Source: Marinomonas polaris DSM 16579 | Lineage (GTDB): Bacteria > Pseudomonadota > Gammaproteobacteria > Pseudomonadales > Marinomonadaceae | Reading direction: 5' to 3' | Length of the DNA: 64,000 nt | Assembly: GCF_900129155.1 (NCBI RefSeq) | Contig: NZ_FQVF01000004.1 | Coordinates: forward strand, 284,482 to 348,481 | In this document: piece after piece, positions 56,575 to 64,000 of the stretch | How the letters are laid out: each line of letters opens with the position of its first letter | Numbering within the stretch: the stretch's first letter is position 1 | Position numbers and translations under genes: made by a program | Notes under the pieces: generated by a model | Databases searched by the model: none | What the model saw: only the letters and a program-made list of their open reading frames with translations | Told to the model about the DNA's origin: nothing

Positions 56575-56618
56575 GAATGCCTTTTCGCTTCATTGAACGA
56601 TCTGAGGAGAATAATGTG

Positions 56619-58022
56619 ATGTACGATCTAGTGATTTTGGGTAGTGGGCCTGGTGGCTATGCTGCCGCATTTCGAGCAGCGGATTTAGGATTGAACGTGG
56701 CCATGATAGAACGCCATGACACCTTGGGCGGCGTTTGTCTGAACGTTGGCTGTATTCCGTCCAAAGCTTTGCTACATGTGGCGGGCAAAATCCTTATGGC
56801 CGAAGAACCGGCTCATGGCGTGCAATTTGCCAAACCAACCATCAATCTAGACGACATCCGCCACCACAGACAATCCACCGTAGACACATTAACTGGCGGC
56901 CTGACAATGATGGCCAAGGGAAGAAAAGTCACCGTTATTCATGGGGAAGGCAAGTTTGATTCGACCAGCTCAATCACCGTCACCAAAGATGGACAGTCAC
57001 AACTAGTCGATTTTAAAAACGCTATCATCGCCGTCGGTTCTCGTGCGATTAAATTGCCGTTTGTGCCTTATGACGATCCACGAATTTTAGACTCCACTAG
57101 CGCGCTGCAGCTTGAACGTATTCCAGAGCACTTATTGGTACTCGGTGGCGGCATTATCGGCGTAGAAATGGCGACCGTTTACCAATCTCTTGGCGCAAAA
57201 ATTACCGTCGCGGAACTTGGCGAGCAAATCATGACCGGCGCCGACAAAGATCTGGTACAAGTCTTCGAGCAAGTGAACAAAGACCGCATGAGCTTTTTGA
57301 CAAAAACACAAGTGACTAACATAGAAGCGACCCCAGAAACCTTGAACGTCACCATGCAAGACAAAGACGGTGAGCGTAAGCTCGCCGTAGACTCAGTACT
57401 CGTCGCTGTGGGTCGCTCGCCTAATGGCAAAACCGCGGGTATTTCCGACATTGGCGTCAAATTAGACGATCGTGGTTTTGTATTGACCAATGACAAGTGC
57501 CAAACATCTGTACCCAATATTTACGCTATTGGCGACGTTACCCATGGTCCTATGCTGGCACACAAAGCCTCGCACCAAGGCCACACGGCCGCGGAAGTGG
57601 TCGCTGGTCATAAAGTCGACTTCCAACCACTCGCCATTCCCTCTATTGCTTACACTTTTCCAGAAGTCGCTTGGGTTGGCTTAACCGAAACAGAAGCGAA
57701 AAAGCAGAACATGGCCGTGAAAACGGCAGTATTTCCTTGGACAGCCAGCGGACGTGCCATCGCTTCTGGCGTTACCCAAGGTAAAACCAAACTCATCTAT
57801 GACGACACAACAGAACGCGTCTTGGGTGCTGGTGTTGTGGGTGCTCACGCTGGGGAATTGCTCGGCGAACTGACACTCGCCATAGAATTAGGCGCGACAC
57901 TGGAAGACATAGCCTTAACCATCCACGCCCACCCAAGCCTGCACGAATCCGTCGGCTTAGCTGCAGAACTAGGCGCAGGAACGATTACCGACTTGCCGAA
58001 CAAGAAAGCGAAAAGAGCGTAA
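56619..58022 (+). CDS. lpdA: Dihydrolipoyl dehydrogenase
   Basis: A 467-residue flavoprotein disulfide reductase. It has the FAD motif ILGSGPGGYAAAFRAADLG, the redox-active pair in GGVCLNVGCIPSK, the NAD motif LGGGIIGVEMATVYQSLG and AIGDVTHGPMLAHKA. The C-terminal catalytic HAHPSLHESVG (His-Glu) is present. It is the E3 component for 2-oxoacid dehydrogenases or glycine cleavage. AGGAGA precedes; GTG 56616 is an equally placed start. It stands alone without E1/E2 genes and under a TetR regulator, which is unusual for a housekeeping E3. Confidence 0.93.
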   Translation: MYDLVILGSGPGGYAAAFRAADLGLNVAMIERHDTLGGVCLNVGCIPSKALLHVAGKILMAEEPAHGVQFAKPTINLDDIRHHRQSTVDTLTGGLTMMAKGRKVTVIHGEGKFDSTSSITVTKDGQSQLVDFKNAIIAVGSRAIKLPFVPYDDPRILDSTSALQLERIPEHLLVLGGGIIGVEMATVYQSLGAKITVAELGEQIMTGADKDLVQVFEQVNKDRMSFLTKTQVTNIEATPETLNVTMQDKDGERKLAVDSVLVAVGRSPNGKTAGISDIGVKLDDRGFVLTNDKCQTSVPNIYAIGDVTHGPMLAHKASHQGHTAAEVVAGHKVDFQPLAIPSIAYTFPEVAWVGLTETEAKKQNMAVKTAVFPWTASGRAIASGVTQGKTKLIYDDTTERVLGAGVVGAHAGELLGELTLAIELGATLEDIALTIHAHPSLHESVGLAAELGAGTITDLPNKKAKRA

Positions 58023-58101
58023 TAGTCTTACTCAAGACATAGCTAGCGCCTCAATAAAGCAGCTATAATAAAAACGTGAATCATAAGGATGTGAGGAATA
58101 T

Positions 58102-58338
58102 ATGAGTCCATCGGTATATAGGGAAAATGGTTTTAAATTTTTCTTTTTCTCCAATGAAGAAGAAAGAATGCACGTCCATATCGTTGGACATGATGGTGAA
58201 GCAAAATTCTGGATAGCCCCTGAAATTGCTCTTGCAAAGAGCTACAATCTTTCGGTAAAAGAGCTTTCTAAATTAGAAAAAAGCGTTGAGGAGCATAAAG
58301 ATGAAATCATCGCCGCTTGGCAAAAACACTTCGGTTGA
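58102..58338 (+). CDS. DUF4160 domain protein
   Basis: A 78-residue protein with the DUF4160 pattern: FKFFFFSNEEERMHVHIVGHDGEAKFWIAPEIALAKSYNLS. GTGAGGAA lies before the ATG. It overlaps the DUF2442 gene by 38 bases. DUF4160/DUF2442 pairs are very common in bacterial accessory regions and behave like a small toxin-antitoxin-type module, but their activity is not proven. Confidence 0.88.
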   Translation: MSPSVYRENGFKFFFFSNEEERMHVHIVGHDGEAKFWIAPEIALAKSYNLSVKELSKLEKSVEEHKDEIIAAWQKHFG

Positions 58339-58561
58339 AGTATTAGGATTAACGCCTAATGGGCTTTGGCTATTAACTCAAGGAGAAGAATATTTCTTGA
58401 GTTACAAAGAATTCCCTTGGTTTGAAAACGCGCCCGTCAAAGCCGTTTTTAATGTTGAAAAACAAGGGGAGAGTGGTTTCTGCTGGCCTGATTTAGATGT
58501 GGACTTATCTCTTGACGGTATTAAGCACCCTGAGAAATACCCTCTGAAAGCAAAGCACTAA
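58301..58561 (+). CDS. DUF2442 domain protein
   Basis: An 86-residue protein with the DUF2442 pattern: VEVLGLTPNGLWLLTQGEEYFLSYKEFPWFENAPVKAVFNVE, then FCWPDLDVDLSLDGIKHPEKYPL. The ATG lies within the end of the DUF4160 gene in another frame, so the two are translationally linked. It is the usual partner of DUF4160. Confidence 0.88.
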   Translation: MKSSPLGKNTSVEVLGLTPNGLWLLTQGEEYFLSYKEFPWFENAPVKAVFNVEKQGESGFCWPDLDVDLSLDGIKHPEKYPLKAKH

Positions 58562-58576
58562 GATAGGGATGATGGT

Positions 58577-58795
58577 ATGGATATTATTAAAAACGATGAC
58601 GAACTAGACGCAGTTGTTTTGCGCATGCGTAGTCTTCGTGGCGCTAAGCCCAATACCCCAGAAGGCGATGAAATGGAAAATTTAGCCGCTCTTGCTGAAG
58701 CCTACGAAGAAAAGTATCACACCATCGATCCACCAACCCCAACAGAAGCCATCAAATTTCGTATGGAGCAAATGCATAACACTTTTTATAACTAG
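58577..58795 (+). CDS. Truncated HigA-like antitoxin (N-terminal domain only)
   Basis: A 72-residue protein matching the first domain of HigA-type antitoxins: DDELDAVVLRMRSLRGAKPNTPEGDEMENLAALAEAYEEKYHTIDPPTPTEAIKFRMEQ. In full HigA proteins this leads directly into an Xre helix-turn-helix. Here it stops after MHNTFYN, and the following DNA does not continue the domain. It is a remnant or a minimal form; no HigB toxin gene is adjacent. It follows the DUF4160/DUF2442 pair after 15 bases. Confidence 0.78.
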   Translation: MDIIKNDDELDAVVLRMRSLRGAKPNTPEGDEMENLAALAEAYEEKYHTIDPPTPTEAIKFRMEQMHNTFYN

Positions 58796-58823
58796 AAGTG
58801 ATAAAAAATTCTTATACCCGAGA

Positions 58824-59177
58824 TCAACTCACATACACGATATGTTGCTCGTCATCATAATTAAAATTGAGAACAATCTGGATTTGGCTTTCTTCGAGGT
58901 GCAACTTAGAAACCAGATCAAATGTACCTTTTTCGGCTTTTTCCGCAAGCGCTTTTAATTGCTTTTCCAGCATTACCCAAGCGATACCATCCCTTGATTC
59001 ATCGAAATTATTACCCGCTCTAGAAGCCATCCTTAGCCAACGGAAATAGACTAATGAATTCGCTTTGAGATCCACACTATCGCCGCTATCTGTTTCTATA
59101 TAGCTAAGCCCACATTGAGAGAACTGTTGTTTTAAATACGCTTTCCACTGCTGCATAAACTGTTCTAAATAGGACAA
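58824..59177 (-). CDS. Hypothetical protein
   Basis: A 117-residue acidic protein that I do not recognise. The N-terminal half is helical (FMQQWKAYLKQQFSQCG), with YFRWLRMASRAGNNFDESRDGIAWVMLEKQLKALAEKAEKG in the middle and a short beta-like C-terminus. The start is TTG with GGAG six bases upstream; ATG seven codons later is an alternative. It faces the small module above and lies downstream of the Abi-like gene in the same direction. Confidence 0.6.
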   Translation of the reverse strand: MSYLEQFMQQWKAYLKQQFSQCGLSYIETDSGDSVDLKANSLVYFRWLRMASRAGNNFDESRDGIAWVMLEKQLKALAEKAEKGTFDLVSKLHLEESQIQIVLNFNYDDEQHIVYVS

Positions 59178-59242
59178 AAATTACTCCATAAAACTTCTAA
59201 TTCACATTAATTCTGACAGTAGTTATCAAAAACTATTAGAAC

Positions 59243-60001
59243 TCAATATTTCTCTGGCTCACTAAAAATATGCGATATCTCACCATATCCATGAATCTCA
59301 GGCTTCTTTAAAAGTTCGTCAATGAAGAGTAATTGATTAGCAGGTGAAATTTCTTGCATTACCGTATAGAACTCGGAATTGAACTGTCGAATATAAGCAA
59401 CACGCTCATTCTCTGACACCTCAAATTTAGTACTTTTATCAAGGAAATCAGCTAACTCAAAGATATTGGCTAAATAGGGACGTAAGACTTCCCAAACAAC
59501 TCGAAGATTTTCGTTAGAGATTTTTTGATCATTCTGGAGTGAATTAGGTTTGACACATCTACTGAGTTTTTTATAACTACATTCTATAGCTCCAAGGCGC
59601 CCCTTAAAGCAATCAACATGTCCCGCAACAAATTTCTTTTCACCTTGCTCTGTGGCTTTTGTCAAAAGACGCACAAATTCATTCCTAAAAATGATTTGTT
59701 TTTCTAACCCCAACTGCTCATTAAGTTTGTTTAGCTGATCTTGTTGAGAAGCCATTGCTTTGTGGCTTTGCCACCAAACAAAAAGAATACTGGCAGCTGA
59801 AAATAAAGGACCAAGAACACCACCAAAATAGGAACCAAACTCTGACCAATTCTTCCCTTGATCTGAAAACCCTGCCCCTACGTGATCTACATAAAGCCAC
59901 CAAAAGAAAATCATCACCAATACTGTAATTACGAATACGCCAAAAAATAGGCTTTTAGGAGAAATGTTAGATGATTTCTCACCTTTGCTAATGTCACCCA
60001 T
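59243..60001 (-). CDS. Putative phage abortive infection-like membrane protein
   Basis: A 252-residue protein. Two N-terminal transmembrane helices (SLFFGVFVITVLVMIFFWWLY; GVLGPLFSAASILFVWWQ) frame a WSEFGSYFGGVLGPLFS motif, are followed by a coiled coil (QQDQLNKLNEQLGLEKQ) and then a helical cytosolic domain. The G-x-F/Y-GG-x-L-x-P signature and layout resemble proteins annotated as putative phage abortive infection proteins. GAGG precedes the ATG. Defence is an inference; there is no direct evidence of function in the family as far as I know. Confidence 0.68.
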   Translation of the reverse strand: MGDISKGEKSSNISPKSLFFGVFVITVLVMIFFWWLYVDHVGAGFSDQGKNWSEFGSYFGGVLGPLFSAASILFVWWQSHKAMASQQDQLNKLNEQLGLEKQIIFRNEFVRLLTKATEQGEKKFVAGHVDCFKGRLGAIECSYKKLSRCVKPNSLQNDQKISNENLRVVWEVLRPYLANIFELADFLDKSTKFEVSENERVAYIRQFNSEFYTVMQEISPANQLLFIDELLKKPEIHGYGEISHIFSEPEKY

Positions 60002-60245
60002 TCAATCCATCCTCAATAATAGATAAATCTCTTATCTTTTTGGTTCTCTTTGATTTTTTAGTAAGAGAAACCGCAATACTAACCTAAAAAAAACCATATT
60101 TATGGATGAATTGCGCGGGATATCGCATTTCCACTAAGTCAGATAATTTGTTGACTACTTTTTGCACTAGGTATATTTTGGATACAAAATCCATTATCGC
60201 CAATAGATATTAAATTCCTTCAATTTCTTAGAAAGGTATCGAATT

Positions 60246-61220
60246 ATGAGCAATGACGTTTTTGATGTAAGTGTTTTCAACGGCATCATGCCGGCGTTGA
60301 TGACGCCTTGTAAGTCGGATCGCACGCCAGATTTCGATGCCTTGGTGAAGAAGGGCAAAGAAATGATCGCGGCGGGGATGTCGGCGGTGGTGTATTGCGG
60401 TTCCATGGGCGATTGGCCTTTGTTGACGGATGCCGAGCGTATGGAAGGCGTGGAGCGTTTAGTTAACGCGGGCATTCCTGTTGTCGTCGGCACAGGGGCG
60501 ATTAATACCAAATCCGCTGTGGCGTTGGCAGCTCATGCAGAGAAAGTCGGTGCAGCAGGCTTGATGGTGATTCCTCGCGTGCTGTCTCGTGGTTCGGTGA
60601 TTACCGCACAGAAGCACCATTTCAAAGCGATTCTTGCTGCAGCACCATCGATTCCAGCGATTATCTACAACAGCCCTGTGTATGGTTTTGAAACCCGTGC
60701 GGATTTGTTTTTTGCATTGCGAGCGGAGCACAAAAATCTAGTAGGTTTTAAAGAGTTTGGCAGTAAAGAAGCGTTGCGCTATGCCGCGGAAAACATTACA
60801 TCTCAAGACGATGATGTTTTGTTAATGATTGGTGTGGATACGGCGGTTTATCATGGCTTCGTCAAATGTGGCGCGGTTGGTGCGATTACTGGTATTGGTA
60901 CGGCGCTACCGAAAGAAGTTTTGTTGCTAGCGAACTTATGCAAGCTCGCTGCGAAAGGCAATGCGGAAGCTCGAGTTCGTGCCCAAGAATTAGAAGAAGC
61001 CTTTTCTGTTTTAGCCAGTTTCGATGAAGGGCCTGAACTGGTTCTGTTTTTCAAATATTTGCTTGTTTTAAACGGTGAAGAAGAGTATCGATTACACTTC
61101 AACGAAACGGATGAGCTTAATGCCGCACAGCGTCGTTACTGTGAAGATCAGTATGCGCTCTTCAAAGACTGGTTTGCGGATTGGGCAAAACAAGGTGGAG
61201 TAATAGATACATGCAAGTAA
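60246..61220 (+). CDS. DHDPS-family 1-pyrroline-4-hydroxy-2-carboxylate deaminase (hydroxyproline pathway)
   Basis: A 324-residue TIM-barrel enzyme of the dihydrodipicolinate synthase family. The tyrosine region is IIYNSPVYGF and the Schiff-base lysine is in NLVGFKEFG. The YNSPVYGF form and the ending LNGEEEYRLHFNETDELN fit the cHyp4C deaminase (LhpC-type) that makes 2-oxoglutarate semialdehyde. The genes after it encode the epimerase and the dehydrogenase of the same pathway, which supports this over DapA. Its stop overlaps the next gene by 10 bases. Confidence 0.87.
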   Translation: MSNDVFDVSVFNGIMPALMTPCKSDRTPDFDALVKKGKEMIAAGMSAVVYCGSMGDWPLLTDAERMEGVERLVNAGIPVVVGTGAINTKSAVALAAHAEKVGAAGLMVIPRVLSRGSVITAQKHHFKAILAAAPSIPAIIYNSPVYGFETRADLFFALRAEHKNLVGFKEFGSKEALRYAAENITSQDDDVLLMIGVDTAVYHGFVKCGAVGAITGIGTALPKEVLLLANLCKLAAKGNAEARVRAQELEEAFSVLASFDEGPELVLFFKYLLVLNGEEEYRLHFNETDELNAAQRRYCEDQYALFKDWFADWAKQGGVIDTCK

Positions 61221-62146
61221 TAGACAGTCATACGGAAGGTGAACCAACCCGCGTTATTGTGTCTGGTGGGCCAGATTTAGGTTCTGGTTCTTTGGCTGAA
61301 CGCGCCAAGATTTTAGCCACGGAACATAAGGATTTTTATCGCTCTGTAGTATCAGAACCCTATGGGCAAGAAGCCATGGTCGGCGTGATACTGGTTGAAC
61401 CAGTTGATCCTGAATGTGTGGCGGGGGTGATTTATTTCGACGCCGCTGCGGTCATCGGCATGTGTGGTCACGGCACCATTGGCGTGGCCGCAACGTTGGC
61501 TCACATGGGCAAAATAGGCATTGGTACCCACAAGATTGAAACGCCAGTTGGCGTAGTAGAGGTGACCTTGTCCGATGCGAATACAGTTACGGTGAAAAAC
61601 GTTGCCAGCCGTCGTTTACAGAAAGATGTTCGCCTTGAGATCGACGGTGTAGGTACAGTTTCTGGCGATATTGCTTATGGCGGGAATTGGTTCTTTATTG
61701 TCGATAAAAGCCCTGTTCCTGTGATTCCAAGCAACATTCGTAACCTAACCGAAGTCTCGATCAAAATTCGCGAAGCCATTGAAACAAAGCAATTAACAGG
61801 TACAGATGGTGGCATCATTGATCACGTTGTTCTTTATGGGCCAGCACTTAGTAAAAATGGCCACAGCCGCAACTTCGTTCTGTGTCCTGACAACGCCTAT
61901 GATCGATCACCTTGCGGCACAGGCAGTTCAGCACGCTTGGCTTGCCTAGCAGCGGATAATCGCCTTGCTCCAAGCGAAGAAATCATTCAAGAAAGCACCA
62001 TTGGTAGTAGTTATCGTTTGAGCTATCAGCCTTCAACAAGCGATACGATTATTCCTAACATTACCGGACAAGCGTTTATCACCAAAGAAGCAACCTTGAT
62101 GATGAACCCCAGCGACCCGTTAAAAAATGGTATTAAACTGTCTTAG
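61211..62146 (+). CDS. 4-hydroxyproline 2-epimerase (proline racemase family)
   Basis: A 311-residue cofactor-independent epimerase. The two catalytic cysteines are in MCGHGT (Cys85) and SPCGTGSS (Cys235), which excludes the Thr-containing dehydratase form. It turns trans-4-hydroxy-L-proline to cis-4-hydroxy-D-proline. ATG 61211 gives the family start MQVIDSHTEGEPTRV; the longer frame is rejected. It is part of a three-gene hydroxyproline operon. Confidence 0.92.
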   Translation: MQVIDSHTEGEPTRVIVSGGPDLGSGSLAERAKILATEHKDFYRSVVSEPYGQEAMVGVILVEPVDPECVAGVIYFDAAAVIGMCGHGTIGVAATLAHMGKIGIGTHKIETPVGVVEVTLSDANTVTVKNVASRRLQKDVRLEIDGVGTVSGDIAYGGNWFFIVDKSPVPVIPSNIRNLTEVSIKIREAIETKQLTGTDGGIIDHVVLYGPALSKNGHSRNFVLCPDNAYDRSPCGTGSSARLACLAADNRLAPSEEIIQESTIGSSYRLSYQPSTSDTIIPNITGQAFITKEATLMMNPSDPLKNGIKLS

Positions 62147-62199
62147 CGATGGATAGCTAGACTTCAAATAATTGGTTAGAAATAATTGGTGAACCCAAA

Positions 62200-63450
62200 A
62201 TGGACATGACAAAAAATCAGGATGTGATTGTTATTGGAGCAGGGATTATCGGCATTAGTATTGCGCTAAAACTGCAATCTGAAGGCCGACAAGTGCTGGT
62301 ATTGGATCGGAAAGGTGTTGCTGCAGAAACGTCGTCCGGCAATGCAGGAGCGTTTGCCTTTGCGGATGTGATTCCTCTCGCCACGCCAGGCATTATGCGC
62401 AAAGCACCAAAGTGGTTGATCGACCCCCTCGGCCCTTTGTCATTGCGTCCCGCTTACGCGTTGAAAATTCTCCCTTGGATGCTGCGTTTCTGGCGTGCCA
62501 GCTGGCAAGACAAATATCAAGCAGCGTTGGCGGCACAAGCCAGTTTGATGGATTTTTCTAAAGCAGCACTGGAACGTCAAATTCAAGCAGTAAATGGCGA
62601 AGCTATGATTCGTCGAGAAGGGCAGTTACAACTTTACGAAGGTGAAGCAGAATTCAATGCCAGTCTTGCTGGTTGGCAAACGCGACAACAACATGGCGTA
62701 ATCTATGAATTTTTACTCAGTCCAGACGCTATCGCCAAAGTCCAGCCCGGCATTCACCCCCGATTTACCCATGCAGCCTTTACTCCGGAGTGGAAAAACG
62801 TCTGCGACCCTGCCGAATGGACTAAACATTTAGCTGAAGAATTTGAAAAACTTGGCGGTAGAATTGCCATTGCATCGATTGATTCCATTGAATTGAATAG
62901 CGATAGAGTAACCTTAAAAAGCGATGCGGCCGACTATGAAACAAGCCAAGTTGTTCTAGCTGCAGGGGCTTGGTCAAAAACTTTAGCGCGATCTATTGGT
63001 GACAGTTTGCCATTAGATACGGAACGAGGATACAACACGACCTTGCCAGCTGGCGCATTCAATTTGAAAACACACATAACCTTTAGTAATCACGGTTTTG
63101 TAGTGACAAAAATAGGCGAGGGTATTCGTGTTGGTGGTGCGGTTGAGTTAGGTGGCTTGAACTTAGAACCCAACTATCAACGAGCTAACGTCTTACTAGA
63201 AAAAGCAGCTAATTTCTTACCCGGTTTAAAAGTTAACGGAGGTAAACAGTGGATGGGCTTTCGTCCTTCTATGCCAGACAGCCTTCCGGTAATCAGTTAT
63301 TCCAGTCGATCTCAACGGGTGATTTACGCTTTTGGACATGGACATTTAGGACTGACTCAATCCGCAGGAACCGCAGAATTAGTCGCGGCGCTTGCCAATA
63401 CTCAGGCTCCAGATATTGACCTTACGCCATTTTCAGCCACTCGGTTTTAA
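62200..63450 (+). CDS. FAD-dependent D-hydroxyproline/D-amino-acid dehydrogenase
   Basis: A 416-residue DAO-family flavoenzyme: FAD dinucleotide-binding motif VIVIGAGIIGISIALKLQSEG at the start, with SGNAGAFAFADVIPLATPG (DadA-like), and a C-terminal GHGHLGLTQSAGTAELVAAL. It should oxidise cis-4-hydroxy-D-proline to the pyrroline taken up by the deaminase encoded upstream. It starts 53 bases after the epimerase gene; two nearby Met codons make the start slightly uncertain. REP-like repeats follow. Confidence 0.88.
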   Translation: MDMTKNQDVIVIGAGIIGISIALKLQSEGRQVLVLDRKGVAAETSSGNAGAFAFADVIPLATPGIMRKAPKWLIDPLGPLSLRPAYALKILPWMLRFWRASWQDKYQAALAAQASLMDFSKAALERQIQAVNGEAMIRREGQLQLYEGEAEFNASLAGWQTRQQHGVIYEFLLSPDAIAKVQPGIHPRFTHAAFTPEWKNVCDPAEWTKHLAEEFEKLGGRIAIASIDSIELNSDRVTLKSDAADYETSQVVLAAGAWSKTLARSIGDSLPLDTERGYNTTLPAGAFNLKTHITFSNHGFVVTKIGEGIRVGGAVELGGLNLEPNYQRANVLLEKAANFLPGLKVNGGKQWMGFRPSMPDSLPVISYSSRSQRVIYAFGHGHLGLTQSAGTAELVAALANTQAPDIDLTPFSATRF

Positions 63451-63469
63451 CCACTTCTAAAGTTTTTTA

Positions 63470-63671
63470 TAGGTCGTGCTTTAGCGCGTCAAGGACTTGA
63501 ATTTGGTGTTATCAGATTTTTTGACGGCCTAAAGGCCGACCTACATGTGATTGGTTGTTATCATTTTTTGTAGGTCGTGCTTTAGCGCGTCAGGGACTTG
63601 GATTTGGTGTTATCAGATTTTTTGACGGCCTGAAGGCCGACCTACATGTGATTGGTTTTTATCATTTTTTG
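63470..63671. repeat. Two tandem 101-bp REP-like units
   Basis: Units at 63470-63570 and 63571-63671 are nearly identical. Each has imperfect terminal inverted repeats: TAGGTCG, then a GCTTTAGCG core, at the left, and GGCCT[A/G]AAGGC then CGACCTA at the right, so each folds into a long hairpin, plus a 27-base spacer ending in a T-run. A third copy appears to begin at 63672 (TAG) and then stops. This form is typical of REP elements moved by RAYT transposases. Confidence 0.85.
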
Positions 63672-63689
63672 TAGATACCATCTCTCCTA

Positions 63690-63728
63690 ATCAGCCTCAA
63701 GTTTTTATTTAACTAACTTGAGGCTGAT
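63690..63728. terminator. Inverted repeat at the 3' end of the IS110 transposase gene
   Basis: ATCAGCCTCAAGTT and AACTTGAGGCTGAT form a perfect 14-bp stem with an 11-base loop. The transposase stop codon (63709-63711) lies inside the loop. It may be a terminator or part of the element's end. Confidence 0.65.
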
Positions 63729-64000
63729 ATTCTGTTTGATTCTTAACAACACCAAAACATATTTGTGACAACTTTCTCATCGCTGCACCTAGCGCCTGCA
63801 TTTTTGTTTTGCCTTGTTTTAGTAATCTCGTTTTCTGCGCTTTTATATCGGTATTATGTTGCCCAGCTACGATTGCGGCCATATACAACTTCGCTCTGAT
63901 ATAGCCTGGCCCTTCCTTACTCAAGGTTGTTTTTCCTGCCCGTTTACCAGATTCGTTGTGCTTGGGGATCAAGCCTAAATAAGAAGCCAGCTGTTTCGCG
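63709..64000 (-). mobile_element. IS110-family transposase, C-terminal part (cut by window end)
   Basis: The minus-strand frame is open to the window edge: KQLASYLGLIPKHNESGKRAGK, then GPGYIRAKLYMAAIVAGQHN and KMQALGAAMRKLSQI. This is the C-terminal Tnp (transposase_20/IS116-IS110-IS902) domain of IS110-family recombinases, with its catalytic serine expected in the SG(K/R) stretch. Only about 96 residues are visible, so completeness cannot be judged. The element lies immediately after REP-like repeats, a known type of IS110 target. Confidence 0.88.

Noticed and set aside
58562..58823. HigB-type toxin gene partnering the HigA-like fragment
   Set aside because: No toxin-like frame precedes or follows the fragment; the flanking genes are DUF2442 and an unrelated hypothetical protein.
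63470..63671. Tandem 101-bp repeats considered as a CRISPR array
   Set aside because: Only two units, the whole unit is repeated with no variable spacers, and each unit is internally palindromic; no cas genes are near.

Overview
The window reads as a chromosomal segment of a marine gammaproteobacterium. Gene content and gene order (hemF-aroE, a cytochrome bo3 operon, norR-hmp, several LysR-regulated transporters, a hydroxyproline operon) and a moderate G+C content suggest an Oceanospirillales member, most likely Marinomonas or a close relative. The genus is an inference from protein character; no rRNA gene is present to confirm it. I saw no tRNA or rRNA genes, no CRISPR array and no prophage. 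The only clear mobile element is a partial IS110-family transposase at the right edge.

Left part, 1-10 kb: the 3' end of an alpha-2-macroglobulin-like gene overlaps pbpC. It is followed by a small ABM-fold protein, an AraC regulator, a porin, a DUF1456 protein, an acyltransferase, a LysE exporter and a phosphorylcholine phosphatase. From 10.6 to 16.7 kb lies a five-gene catabolic operon: a two-gene DUF3100-type membrane protein pair, a beta-hydroxyacid dehydrogenase, an aldehyde dehydrogenase and an M20 amidohydrolase. It ends in a strong terminator and is followed by a LysR regulator. Two exact copies of a 17-bp near-palindrome, in opposite orientation, sit in its two non-coding gaps.

Middle, 16.7-36.8 kb: rsmC and a gamma-glutamylcyclotransferase gene, an SDR, a tannase/feruloyl-esterase-like secreted enzyme, the complete cyoABCDE operon (CyoA carries an unusual His/Met-rich repeat tail), a MocR-GNAT-PNPOx-like group, a LysR/MFS divergent pair, a stand-alone PheS-like ligase with an FDX-ACB-like tail next to a sodium:amino-acid symporter, and a LysR/DUF2798 divergent pair.

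Right part, 36.9-64 kb: a KAP-family P-loop NTPase gene is flanked by two related hairpin elements in inverted orientation, suggesting a small cassette. A D-lactate-dehydrogenase-like flavo/Fe-S enzyme is divergent from a GntR/FCD regulator, with PdhR/LldR-type operators between them. Then come an aroE paralogue, a MATE pump, an intergenic cluster of DnaA-box-like sites, and a nitric-oxide detoxification group (truncated haemoglobin, norR, hmp) with recognisable NorR sites and a sigma-54 promoter. A GST/WYL-regulator pair with a palindromic operator, a DUF482 acyltransferase, aroE, hemF, a lipid A acyltransferase, and a TetR/dihydrolipoyl dehydrogenase pair with two identical 19-bp tetO-like operators follow. 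A small accessory patch holds a DUF4160/DUF2442 pair, a truncated HigA-like antitoxin and an Abi-like membrane protein. The window ends with a hydroxyproline catabolic operon, two tandem 101-bp REP-like units and the IS110 remnant.

Most product names rest on motif recognition from memory. Start sites were chosen by ribosome-binding-site inspection and are stated where they decide the gene's extent.
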